Positions 1-9,140 of a stretch of 64,000 bases of DNA are shown piece after piece (position 1 is the stretch's first letter; each line of letters opens with the position of its first letter). The notes below the pieces were generated by a model. That model had not been told where the DNA came from, did not search any database, and saw only the letters and a program-made list of their open reading frames with translations. Location: assembly GCA_949987705.1 (NCBI GenBank), contig OX465282.1, forward strand, positions 97,080,070 to 97,144,069, written 5' to 3'. The position numbers were made by a program, and so were the translations under genes. Source of the DNA: Thereva unica (Eukaryota; Arthropoda; Insecta; Diptera; Therevidae).

Positions 1-92
1 CTACCTGGATCAAAAACTTTGTAGGTATAGCAACATCTTCGATTTGCTACCCGAGGGCATGATCGCTAAAACCAGACTACCTTCTCTCTAGA

Positions 93-646
93 TTGACCTT
101 CAGGAAGGATTTCTCCATTGAAACCTCGACGAGAGTGGAGAAACGTCCTGAGAAAGTTCAATATACGGATATTCGCCTATGGTTCCAAGACGTCACAGAG
201 CGCCGGGATGGGTGGAGATCACTAACAGATCACTGTACTTGCGCCTTCTGGTGCACGCTAGTATCTTTCTGCTAGCAATCCTGTCGGCCTGCCAGACAGT
301 TAACCTCGAATGTACACAAGGATGTACCATTGGAATTTGCATAGGTAGCCAAGCCTCTATGAAAGGTCTGGATTCAGTAATAGTACGCTCCAAGCTAGTG
401 GAGCCATGCAGACCTGAGTTAGATATGCTCGTTAGAAAACACAAAGCGACTCTCGTCTGTGTTTCCAGACATACGAGCATCGATAGGAATGAGGAACCCG
501 ACTACCTAGCCAAGAAAGGAGCCTCTCTTCGGCAGCGCACTGGATACCTGTACTATCTAAAAGACTACTTGTTGCATTTAGAACAAAGAAACCACAGTGG
601 GCTTACTAAACACACTCCAACGATTGCCAGAATTACAGTAATCTAA
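93..646 (+). pseudogene. Degraded LINE RNase H domain
   Basis: This is a remnant of the RNase H domain found near the end of ORF2 in some non-LTR retrotransposons. Two overlapping frames (93-275 and 179-646) are both needed to follow the similarity. Recognisable pieces in the second frame are ICIGSQASMKGL (an altered SDSQAAL block), VRSKLVEPC, and VCVSRHTSIDRNEEPDYLAKKGAS in two parts (the VPGHxGIxGNExADxLAKxGA block). The conserved catalytic Asp of the SDSQ block reads Gly. Domain identity comes from motif recognition; no intact reverse transcriptase lies next to it. It is surely non-functional. Confidence 0.65.
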
Positions 647-674
647 TAGGATATTTTCCCATAGGGACCACACC

Positions 675-890
675 GCAATCGAAACTGTTCAAAGAGACCA
701 AATTACTCGGCACTCATCGGATCCGAAGACAATTACCACGGGATGGTCGAACGGTGCCACAGCCAATTAAAAGCAACCTTAATGGCAAGGGGCAACACTA
801 CTCATCTGCTACCGTAATCAAAAACGACTCACATACGCACCAGCCGAGCTCGTATACGGCCAAAATTTCCTAATTCGATTTCTATCACAA
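675..890 (+). pseudogene. Gypsy integrase remnant
   Basis: Scattered integrase blocks run in order across shifting frames: KLFKETKLLGTHRIRR, then GMVERCHSQLKA with ARGNT, then [12 protein letters not shown]. The same blocks occur in the intact Gypsy element at 54452-60269 ([40 protein letters not shown]). This fragment is therefore an old, frameshifted relative of that CsRn1-type element. No LTR was found beside it. Confidence 0.65.
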
Positions 891-1348
891 CTGATAAAAA
901 TCCAAGTGAAGAATCAGAATTCGTGTCTCACCTTCTTTGTCATACGCAAAAGATAAAGGCATTGTCGCCAACGCGTTCAACAGAATATCTACGTGCCAGC
1001 AGCCCTGGAGGACGCCAGTAATATACCTATGCTACTACTGGACCAGTGAAGTTTTCGGTTTTTTATGTGATAGATAGATGGTTGCGGGCTCCGGAGCTTT
1101 ATTCGGGACAAGAAACTGTGGGGTGTTAAATTTCATCAAAAATCGCCTACGACCAACGGTTCTGGTGATAGAAGCAAAAAACCTTTTTTATATGACTTCT
1201 AGCTCTTTCAAAAACACATCTTATATGTTTATCTTCCGACTTTCTATAAATCTATTCTTCTTCTTCTATGAATCTATTCTCTTCGAAACTACAGTTCTTG
1301 TGGCAGCTCAAGTGCTCTTCTTATTCTTTGATGCGCTATCTGGCGGTC
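891..1348. other. Gap, nothing recognised
   Basis: AT-rich sequence between a Gypsy fragment and a LINE fragment. A 96-codon open frame at 1078-1368 has low-complexity Phe/Ser-rich content and no recognisable domain, so I do not call it a gene. Confidence 0.4.
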
Positions 1349-2640
1349 CTAGCGAGACGCCCCGGTAACGGATACGCTACTGCCGGTGCCGCTGGGTCTC
1401 GAACTCCATTCACGTTTTGTTTCCATTCTTAAGGATGTTTGGCGACGTCTCGAGCCTCGATAACTGGTAATCGCTGCTTCTAAAGTCGTCCTCGATATTC
1501 GGTCAGTCTCGGTCTCGCCAGAGAAGTTTACGTGGCAAGCGGTTTCATCCATTCGGCAAACATGTCCAAACCACCGTAGTCGATTTTCTTCTTGGATCAG
1601 TGTCTGTTGATCGTATCTTTGTAGCGTTTTGAAGGTGATCGCGGAGTGAGACACCGAGAATCTGCCGCAAGCATCGAATTTGGAAGAACTCGAGCTTGTT
1701 TACGTCCGGCTTGAGCAGTGTCCACGTTTCCGGTCCATAAATAACCCGTTTATGACTAGGTTCAACCCAGTTTCAACCTGGGTTCAACCCAGTCATAAAC
1801 GGATGTCGAGTTGAAACTGGGTCCACTCAACCCAACTCAGTTCTCCTACCTGGATGGAGTTGAATATCGCCTCATATTCGCGGGTTGAGTTGAAATTGGG
1901 TTAAAGTGACATTTGTTTGATTTGTTTACCATCCGTGAAGTCCGCTTTCGGCGTTAGTTTTGTGTTCGGTGTTTTTTAGAGCACAAGAACAAAAAATTAT
2001 TTCTTTCTGAATATTTTCGTATCTATAAATAATAGTATTTCACATATAAATTTGAGATTGTTTTGATATCAGTTCAACTCTATTTCAACCTAAAGTGAAC
2101 TCAACTCGAATTCATATACGGTGGTCGAAATTTCAACTCAACCTCGACTCAATTTTACAACCTAGTCATAAACGGAGTAAAAGAAGAATCGTCAGGATCG
2201 ACGTTCGGTAAAGGCCTAGTTTCGTTTTGATTGTAATATTTGTTCGTGTCCATATGCACCACTTGAGCGAGGCGAATTTTGCTGTTGCCGATTCGTTTGT
2301 TTGTTTGCGATTTCGATCCATAACCCGTATGACTGGGCGATGTGGGAAATGAAGTATAAGATGCCCGTTGCTTCGGCATCCATGTCGGCGAAGACGGCGC
2401 TATCGTCGGTAAACATCAAGACGGTAAGGAAGTTGTTGTCGCATAGAACTCCGCGTCGTCCATCGAGTGCTTCACGGGTAACCCCGCCAATCCCAACGTT
2501 GAAGAGATGTGGCGAAACGACGTCTCCTTGTCGGACACCTTTTTGAATCTGGAATTCGCTTCGAATACGAACGCTGCTGGTTAAGCCATCGTACGACGCT
2601 GGCCTTCAGATTGTTTGCTCCCTTAGAATCGGGACTAATG
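1349..2640 (-). pseudogene. Dead LINE reverse transcriptase, interrupted by a MITE
   Basis: Reverse-strand remnant of a non-LTR reverse transcriptase. From 2640 down to 2176 it shows FQIQKGVRQGDVVSPHLF and MFTDDSAVFADMDAEAT (FTDD in place of F/YADD). It resumes at 1745 with YGPETWTLLKPDVNKLEFF and LRQILGVSLRD, and ends with RLRWFGHVCRMDET at about 1580. Frames shift several times. A 430-bp inverted-repeat element (1746-2175) sits between the palm and thumb parts, and some sequence between them is lost. The C-terminal LRWFGHVCRM block is typical of RTE/CR1-like LINEs. Confidence 0.75.
1746..2175. mobile_element. MITE with perfect 17-bp terminal inverted repeats
   Basis: It begins CCGTTTATGACTAGGTT (1746-1762) and ends with the exact reverse complement (2159-2175). 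A second inverted copy of the end lies at about 1783-1802, so the first 57 bp are nearly palindromic. The interior repeats TTGAGTTGAAA and TTCAACTCAACC words in both orientations. It interrupts a LINE. No clear target duplication was found, so the superfamily is unassigned. Confidence 0.75.
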
Positions 2641-2848
2641 CGAAATAGGCTTTATTTGCAGCTACCATGGGTCTTTGGATTATATTATATTATTATATGC
2701 GATGAATCTATTCATAACTAATAATTTTCCCGTACAATACCAAACTATATGAGCATAAATACCAAAACTGGACACTCCACTCTTTATCACTTACTTCTAA
2801 CAATTCGTTATACTATATATTCTTAATAATTACTATAATTTCTTCCAG

Positions 2849-3656
2849 CCCCGCGGAATCATCAATAAGCCTAAAACGAAGAGATGTGAGAAAAAGTCGA
2901 AGACAAAGAGCCAAAGTACCCGATTCGGCACGATACAAAGACGACGTTGAAGCAGATGAGGATGAACTTCTATTGATTATCAGCCCATCGGGAAAAGACA
3001 GTAACAAATTTGAATACAAAACGATAACATCAAGCGATAAAAATTTGGAATCATATGTCTTAAATAAACGTCACAGCATATGCCAAAATGACATCATTGA
3101 AACACCACATCGGAAAAAGATATATGAAAATCCCATGGATCATCTGAGATTTCACGAAATGAACTTTGAGCACCTAAGAAATCCCACAAACAAAAGAAAT
3201 TCAATGCCAAATTACTTCAACAATGAAGACGACAATGTGAGCTCATTAAGGAATGAAATCTTTGTAGAAACATTAGAAATCCGAAAACTTCTAGAGCAAG
3301 AGGACTTCTATGTGAAACATCTCTCGAGAACATGCAATAAGTACAAAGCTGAGAATGAACTTTACAAAATGAAGTTGGGCTTAGATATTTGCGTTGAACA
3401 TGTACAAGATAACCTGACAAAATACGCTGATGAAATTGTCCAAACAGAAATTCAATTGTATAAAATAAAAATTCAGATCAAGCGGAAGTTGGCCATAATG
3501 GAAAACCTAAAGCGGATGTTGAGCTACGAAGTTGAAGCAACAAAAACCGTTTCCACACTTCCTGGGCGGAGAAATAATTTAAATTTAAATTTAAAGGAAT
3601 CATTTGTTGATAATATTTACGAGTTTTGTGACAATAATGCTAGTATTATCGTGTAA
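2849..3656 (+). CDS. Last exon of an unrecognised coiled-coil protein
   Basis: A splice acceptor (TTTCTTCCAG, ending 2848) opens a 268-codon frame that runs to a stop at 3654-3656. The first base completes a split codon, so the gene starts upstream, beyond the transposon debris. The segment begins PAESSISLKRRDVRKSRRQR, then an acidic stretch (DDVEADEDE), and later a long heptad-rich region (exon residues about 131-232) rich in Leu, Glu and Lys. AATAAA signals follow at 3738 and 3793. The sequence is uninterrupted and not transposon-like. I do not recognise the family. An internal GTG is not the start, because the frame stays open back to the acceptor. Confidence 0.6.
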
Positions 3657-3737
3657 TTTTTATATAGTTGTGTATATACGTGCCAATATAAATGCAAGAG
3701 TTTTTGATGTTGTATTTTACTGTTAAAATGTGTTTTA

Positions 3738-3743
3738 AATAAA
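3738..3743 (+). promoter_or_regulatory. Polyadenylation signal AATAAA
   Basis: It lies 82 bp after the stop codon of the coiled-coil exon; a second AATAAA is at 3793-3798. Confidence 0.5.
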
Positions 3744-3798
3744 TACGTGTTTAATGTTTTATTGATGATTTTTACTTCTTACTTGTTAGTAAAATAAA

Positions 3799-4383
3799 GC
3801 AATATGTTAATATATTATGGGAGATTTTAAATTTGTGAACAGTTAATAAAAGTAACAATTGACAAATCAAATTTGAACATTTTCGTCATGCATGAAACCA
3901 TCTCCACCTATGAAAAAACACATAGGTTTTCCATTCAAAATGCTTCAGGTTTCGAGATTTTACAAGTAGGTTGTGGCCTATGGTGTTGATGTGGTCTTGG
4001 CTTGAAGCTGGGTGTTGGCTTGCGTCTTAGCTGAAGTTACTTTTGTGGGTGAGGTGGTGGCCTTCAACGTGGGTTTTATTCTAGGCAACAACCTATGTGA
4101 TGAAGTTAGAAGCTTTGAGTGGGCTTTAATATTCTAGAGATGTCGCCATTATCTTTGATATTCTTGACTAGAACCAGATGTCGCGGCTGACGTTTTCACA
4201 TATAAAAACAAGCATCGCCCAATGTAATTTACAGTTCTCGCATCCCCTCCTGTATAATTCCAGCAACAAAGAGAACTACTAAGATCATGCTGCGGAAACA
4301 TGAAACCTAATCAATGGCTTGGAAGAAGTGTAAAAGCCTCCGCCAGTGAGGTTCCCATATGCCAGAATATTTAAGAAACTAAA
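3799..4383. other. Gap, nothing recognised
   Basis: Intergenic sequence. A G/T-rich stretch at about 3970-4110 repeats GGCTT and GTGG words; no open frame or repeat family was recognised. Confidence 0.4.
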
Positions 4384-4776
4384 GCCGTGTTTTTTAATGA
4401 ACTATATAGTTCTCCCCATACAAATCTCAAGACCCAGGTTTTATCGGGGTTTCTATCGAGGTTTTGGGAAATTTCTTAATTTGCATATTGCATGTTACAT
4501 ACTTTCGGGCGTCGGAAAGACGTAATTTAAAAATAAAAACAACAGGAAAGTGATGAGAGCAAATTTATAACAAATAATTGATTTTTTAGAAACATATTTA
4601 TTATTTTCTAGCGAGGATTTCGTTTAACAGTGTAAAAAATAACACTTAACTTGCGGCTAATTTTGAAATTTTTAAGCATCGAAGTAGGCGCTTCATGAAA
4701 TTTCCCTTGTCGTTTTTTTAATGAACTCGATGAAAGAACTATGTATATGGTTCATTAAAAAAACACGGGTTAAGCT
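4384..4776. mobile_element. Candidate MITE, CCGTGTTTTTTAATGAAC ends
   Basis: The left end CCGTGTTTTTTAATGAAC is mirrored at the right end (GTTCATTAAAAAAACACGG, near 4750-4770). A related left arm, with the following CCCAGGTT and TCTATCGAGGTT words, recurs at 36524-36640. Target duplication unclear. Confidence 0.5.
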
Positions 4777-4789
4777 GGTTAGGTCAGAA

Positions 4790-5390
4790 AATGGATAAGG
4801 AAAATTAGTGCTGACTAGATAATGGTCCGAGTAACCGAGAGTTGAGTCAACAGACCAGGTGGAAAGTAAGAAATAAGCCAGCGAAGTGCGCTCATTGGCT
4901 TGCCACATTACGTGGTGTCATTTACAATCTGATGCGCATTATTAAATTCCGTAAAAAGCTGGGCGTCTTTGACAAAAAAAAACTTTTTTTTCTTTGAGTA
5001 ATTTAGCCAATTCAAAACATCTTCGGAAGGAGCTAAAGGGACACGAGCGAATGGCGAGTTCTCTGCGCCATGAAACTGAGTTTTAAATTTGGTTGGACTG
5101 AGGGTTAGCAGCCCCCTCCCGTAAAAAATACCATTGCTACGAATAGGCAAACAACACGACGACAACCTTTGCTTTTCAAACCAGGACACGAATCGGATCA
5201 TGAAATGTGTGAACTCTGCTTGCTGATGGAAGGCTGGATGAAGTCTCGATATAAAATTAAGGTCATGGGACTCAGCAAGACTAGGTAGCCCGACTCGGGG
5301 CAACATATCTGCCCAAAGGGGAGATATCATTGTTTTAATGTGTGACCAAAACGCACGGATCGGCCCCAACAACACCAGCCTAGAACACAC
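4790..5390 (-). pseudogene. LINE endonuclease remnant
   Basis: Two reverse-strand frames join near 4915: WLNYSKKKKFFFVKDA then FTEFNNAHQIVNDTT, continuing with SLAYFLLSTW and LGYSDHYLVSTNFP. The order (QIV..T, long gap, Leu-rich strand, SDHxLVS) matches the end of the APE-type endonuclease of Jockey/CR1-like LINEs. The N-terminal part of the 160-codon frame (4908-5390) is not recognisable. Not functional. Confidence 0.5.
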
Positions 5391-5429
5391 AATTGAAAAT
5401 CAAGGTATAGGCCAGGTCACTAACAGCAA

Positions 5430-5815
5430 CGTTGAGTTTTTCATTGACTTTTGTAGCTCCCCCTCCCACCAACTTATGGTTCCACCTTTTGCTTTTGCCT
5501 TCTGCCTGGGTATCACCCGATGGTAGAACGAGAAAGATCAGCCGGCCATCGGCAGATAGATCACGTGGCCATCAGCCGCAGATGGAGAACTATTCTAGAG
5601 GATGCCAGGAGATTTCGGAGAGCAGACACTGGAAGCGACCGCCATTTGAGAGTAGCAACTATTCGCCTCAAAATCGCCGCAATCAGAAAAGCAATGCCAT
5701 AAACCGTAGACGGTTTAACATAGACCTTCTGCGGGAGAGCATTAAAAGGCGAGAATTTGCTGGGAAACTACAACAAACCTTAAGCCAGCAAAGAGTTTCT
5801 GACTAACATTGAAGA
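5430..5815 (+). pseudogene. LINE endonuclease-RT linker remnant, first part
   Basis: Frames at 5432-5806 and 5520-5702 carry WVSPDGRTRK, IDHVAISRRWRTILEDARRF, ADTGSDRHLRVATIRLKIAA and NRRRFNIDLLRESIKRREFA. This is the C-terminal endonuclease (GSDHHL-like block reads GSDRHL) and the following linker of an RTE/CR1-like LINE. It continues downstream, with an inserted 257-bp element, to 6667. Confidence 0.7.
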
Positions 5816-5998
5816 GTTGTGAAGAACTACAAAGGGCGCTATCGGTTAGCATCGGTTATATCCAAAGAAACCAGCAACACTGGATCTTGGATACAACCTG
5901 GCAATAAATTAAAAAATAGAACGCAGGAGGGCCCTAACGTAAGCTCTACAAGCGACCCAAACAAACGTCACCATTTTTAACGGGAATACTCCCAATAT

Positions 5999-6255
5999 GA
6001 AGACCCTCGAGGAAAAACCAACTTAGTCCAAAATATAACAAGGGTGGACATGTTTGTTTTTTCCCTCATTCCCATGGACTCAGTTGGTTCTTCCCCAAAC
6101 CTTTTATTGTTGCCCGTTCATTTTGTCACGACTACGTTGGTTTTTCCCCATAGTTAATACCTTGAATTGTAGTACACCTTAGCAGCTAATAGATGGAGCT
6201 GAATTCTGTGATTTTTGAAAAAGTGGACTAAGTTGGTTTTTCCCCGAGGGTCTTC
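5999..6255. mobile_element. 257-bp MITE, 32-bp inverted repeats
   Basis: The left end starts GAAGACCCTCGAGGAAAAAC; the right end is its reverse complement over 32 bp with one mismatch. It sits inside a LINE. The inverted LINE copy at 6741-7045 lacks it (CCCAATTACACC in complement), which gives an empty site. The flanks suggest an AAT duplication with two unexplained bases (AT) at the left border. Confidence 0.8.
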
Positions 6256-6667
6256 AATTGCACAGGGAGGAAAAAGAAGCGTGCAGCGTGATAAAAGGCA
6301 GCAGATAAACGAGCTCGCAGAAAAAGCGGAAAACGTGTTAAACACAGGCAACAGTAAGGTGCTGTACAAAATCACTAAACAGCTCTCGGAAAAGCACTCT
6401 ACTAAAAAATATGCCGTAAAGAGTGCGGATGGAAGGTTTCTGTGCAGCGACGAGGAGCAACTTCAAAGATGGCGAGATTACTTCTTCGCCGCCATGAACG
6501 GTTCATTTGCACAGGAACCTCAAGAAAGCAGCAACAATGCACAGTCAAGGAAAAGATGTCATCCCGCCGGAATTGTTGAAAGCCGACTCAAGTCTCATAG
6601 CAGAAGCGCTAGAGCCAATCTTGGAAAAACCATGGAACACCTGAACCTCTCCGAAGGAATAGAGTGA
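6256..6667 (+). pseudogene. LINE linker/RT N-terminal remnant, second part
   Basis: Continues the LINE after the MITE: GGKRSVQRDKRQQINELAEK, NTGNSKVLYKITKQLSEK, and EEQLQRWRDYFFAAMNGS. These are the conserved RRDKR..I..LA.EAE and EEQ..RW..YF blocks between endonuclease and reverse transcriptase in RTE/CR1-like LINEs. The frame then becomes unrecognisable near 6540, with no palm domain downstream. Confidence 0.7.
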
Positions 6668-6740
6668 AGGAATCCAAGTCAAAATTCCAAAAAAGGGGGA
6701 CCTAACTTTTCCAGGGAGCTGTTTAGTAACTAAGTGCAGC

Positions 6741-7045
6741 ACTTTACTTGTTGCCTGTGTTTGGCGTTTTCCGCTTTTTCTGCGAGCTCATTTTTCTACT
6801 GCCTTTTATCACGCCGGACACTTTTCTTTACCTCCCGGTGTAATTGGGAGTATTTCCCGTTCAAGTTGGTGACGTTTTTCCGAGTCACTTGTAAAGTTCA
6901 CGTTATTTTTTAGGGCCCTCTTACGTTATATTTTTTGCCAGTTGTGTCCGAGATCCAATGTTGCTGGTTTCTTTGAACATAACCGTTCCTCGTTTGCGCA
7001 GCCGTCAATATAGCGCCCTTTGCTGTACTCCACAGCTCTTCAATT
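6741..7045 (-). pseudogene. Inverted second copy of the same LINE segment
   Basis: Reverse-strand sequence matches 5822-6350 on the forward strand: TGCCTGTGTTTGGCGTTTTC, TTTTATCACGCCGGACAC, GTGTAATTGGGAGTATTTCC, and GTTGCTGGTTTCTTTGAAC. The two copies form a large inverted repeat with about 390 bp between them. This copy lacks the MITE found at 5999-6255. Confidence 0.7.
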
Positions 7046-7245
7046 TTATTTTCGTCGTTTTAGTAGTATGCGTTTCTATAATTCTGAACCAATGTTTGAT
7101 TTGGTAACAATTGTGAAGATATGCCTTTTCTTTCAAATAAAAACTCTGCTATGAATAGCCTACCTCAATTACAGAGTTTACATGAGCCAGGGTAGAGTTT
7201 ACGTTAAGTAAACAGAAATCTTGTTCTCTCAAGATCACACCATGA

Positions 7246-7614
7246 GCGCATTCAAAAACCTTACTATAGTAAACCACGGGGTAAGCTGTGGTTATGCTAC
7301 ATCACTTCACTTAACCACGAAAGTTTATGTTTAACCCTGGAGGTTTTTGAACGCACCGTGGTTAACTACGTGGTAAAGAAAATTAAAAAAAAATTCCATA
7401 AAATAGTGTCGGCTATTTGCCTCAATTATTTCCAATAATTATTTATTTAAAATAATCTCACAAATCCCACTTTGATTTGTTCATTATTAACATTAAAACA
7501 AATGTCAAAAAATTGTTTTTAATTCTTCTTCTTCTTAACTATCGCTAACCATGCTCCCGAGCATTGTTAAAATTTAACTACACCATGGTTAACCACGGGA
7601 GTTTTTGAACGCAG
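7246..7614. mobile_element. Candidate MITE, GCGTTCAAAAAC ends
   Basis: The left end GCGCATTCAAAAACC and the right end GGGAGTTTTTGAACGC face each other, followed inward by AAACCACGG and CCATGGTTAACCACG. Another internal GGTTTTTGAACGCACCGTGG lies at about 7340. Ends are imperfect; target duplication not determined. Confidence 0.5.
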
Positions 7615-7877
7615 TCGCAGTCAAGAGTTTTCGTTAAAGATTTTCAACTCTGCTCAACTCAACGAAAATAGGTAGATTGAACAGAGTTCACGCACACAAC
7701 TACAAACGGGATTGTCAATAATGTTAAAAAAGTCAAAATGTCGCGCCTGTTTATAACATTTCTGTTATACAACGAACACAATAAATTAATTTTATGGTCC
7801 ATGATCACTATTTTATAATAACAAAAATATTACGTCAAATTTAAAAACAGCTGCTTGCTTAATACAAGTACACAATA

Positions 7878-8431
7878 GCCCTAACTATAATGATCTTAAG
7901 ACATCATAAGATTCTTCGTCAAATTCTCTTAAGACTGGTTAATTAACTGTCAAATCTTAAGCTCAACTATAATAGCCTTAAGACGTTTTGACATTTGTAA
8001 AAGGTAAACAAATCGAGTCTGGGAAAGCGTCCAATAAATTAAAAAAATGGAAATTAACAATAGTTTTAATGAGGAACTGATTGAATTAGTTCAAAACTGT
8101 TTTTTTATTGTCTCTATTTATTTTTCTTACACAACACGATCTAGGTTTTTTTTCACATCTTCTACCAATTTCACTAATAACGCCAAATTATTTAATAACT
8201 CCAAATTATTCATTTTGCAAAAAAACGTTTTCTGAAACTAGAAACACTAAAGAAAATTACACTTTTCTTATGATTGCTTAAGATTTGTACGCTCGTTACC
8301 GTACATTAAAGACTTGACGAAAGATTGGAAAAGTTATCGAAAGATTCCTTAAGGCCATTATAGTTGGTATTATGACATTTCATAGGAGCGTAAAAAATCT
8401 TAAGGTATCTTAAGACCATTATAGTTAGGGC
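7878..8431. mobile_element. MITE with TA duplication, mariner-like
   Basis: Starts GCCCTAACTATAATGATCTT and ends with the reverse complement (one mismatch in 28 bp counting flanks), flanked by TA on both sides (7876-7877, 8432-8433). The AACTATAAT and CTTAAG words recur internally, giving nested inverted repeats. The longest open frame (62 codons) is not a transposase. TA duplication is typical of Tc1/mariner-type insertion. Confidence 0.75.
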
Positions 8432-8473
8432 TATTCAGCTGTCTGTACACAGGCAGAAAAGTCAGCCATGGAA

Positions 8474-8541
8474 ACGCATAGAGTTGAGTCGTTGAGTTGA
8501 AGTGTCATTTCAACTCAACCTCAACTCAACTCGCCTCCCAT
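8474..8541. repeat. Short TTGAGTTGA / TCAACTCAA inverted repeat
   Basis: Clustered GAGTTGAGTCGTTGAGTTG and TTTCAACTCAACC words in both orientations, bounded by CCATGGAAAC on each side. The words resemble those inside the MITE at 1746-2175. Confidence 0.4.
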
Positions 8542-8559
8542 GGAAACTCGGTAAAACAT

Positions 8560-8870
8560 GGCAAGTAAAACCGGTTTTATAGGTGAGAGAGGGAAGGGAG
8601 CGGAAGAACTTAACGAAACATTTTTCACGCAAAAGCAAACGCGTGAAAACTTGCACACATATGAAATGTTACTTCTATCTCTTGTTTTCTTTAGCTCTGT
8701 TTTTGTCTGACAAGTGAATTTTATTTACAATACATTTAAACGTTCCTGTAAAGCTTTCAAATGTTCTAAACACAATTACGCCCCGTGTGTGTTCCGAGGG
8801 GTTGAATAAAACCGGTTTTGCTCAGCACACTTATGGCAGCGTCTGAATACCCCCACACACAGACACAGTA
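8560..8870 (+). repeat. AACCGGTT-palindrome repeat, copy 1
   Basis: Bounded by two AAAACCGGTTTT palindromes (8567-8578, 8808-8819). The right side carries CACACTTATGGCAGCG and then TCTGAATACCCCC. About 200 bp between (starting GAGAGAGGGAAGGGAGCGGA) is nearly identical to 12960-13152 and, inverted, to 34566-34737. It behaves as a non-autonomous inverted-repeat element. It has no coding capacity. Confidence 0.65.
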
Positions 8871-8978
8871 ATGGAAAACCCGGCTTAATCGAAGTGGCTT
8901 CGTTGAGTTTGCTTGAAGTTTACGAAACTTTACTTAATCCCCTTTTCCTTGGGCGCTTAATCTGAGTAAACTCCGGGT

Positions 8979-9140
8979 ACATAACATTTGACAGTTAAAG
9001 CCATAATATATGGCGATGGTAATGACAAAAATATGGAATGTGTATACGGAAGTTTACACTGGGTCTACACGTTCCATATTTTTCGCCATCGCCATCGCCA
9101 TCTTTTATGGCTTAAACTGTCAAATGTTATGGCGGTGGGC
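8979..9140. repeat. 60-bp inverted repeat at the Harbinger left border
   Basis: 8979-9040 (ACATTTGACAGTTAAAGCC...) is the inverted counterpart of 9078-9140 (...GGCTTAAACTGTCAAATGT), with about 40 bp between. The right arm is the left subterminal region of the Harbinger element; the left arm looks like the end of a second, oppositely oriented element. Confidence 0.65.

Noticed and set aside
2886..2888. GTG as the start of the coiled-coil protein
   Set aside because: The frame remains open upstream to a good splice acceptor at 2848, so this is an internal codon of a last exon.
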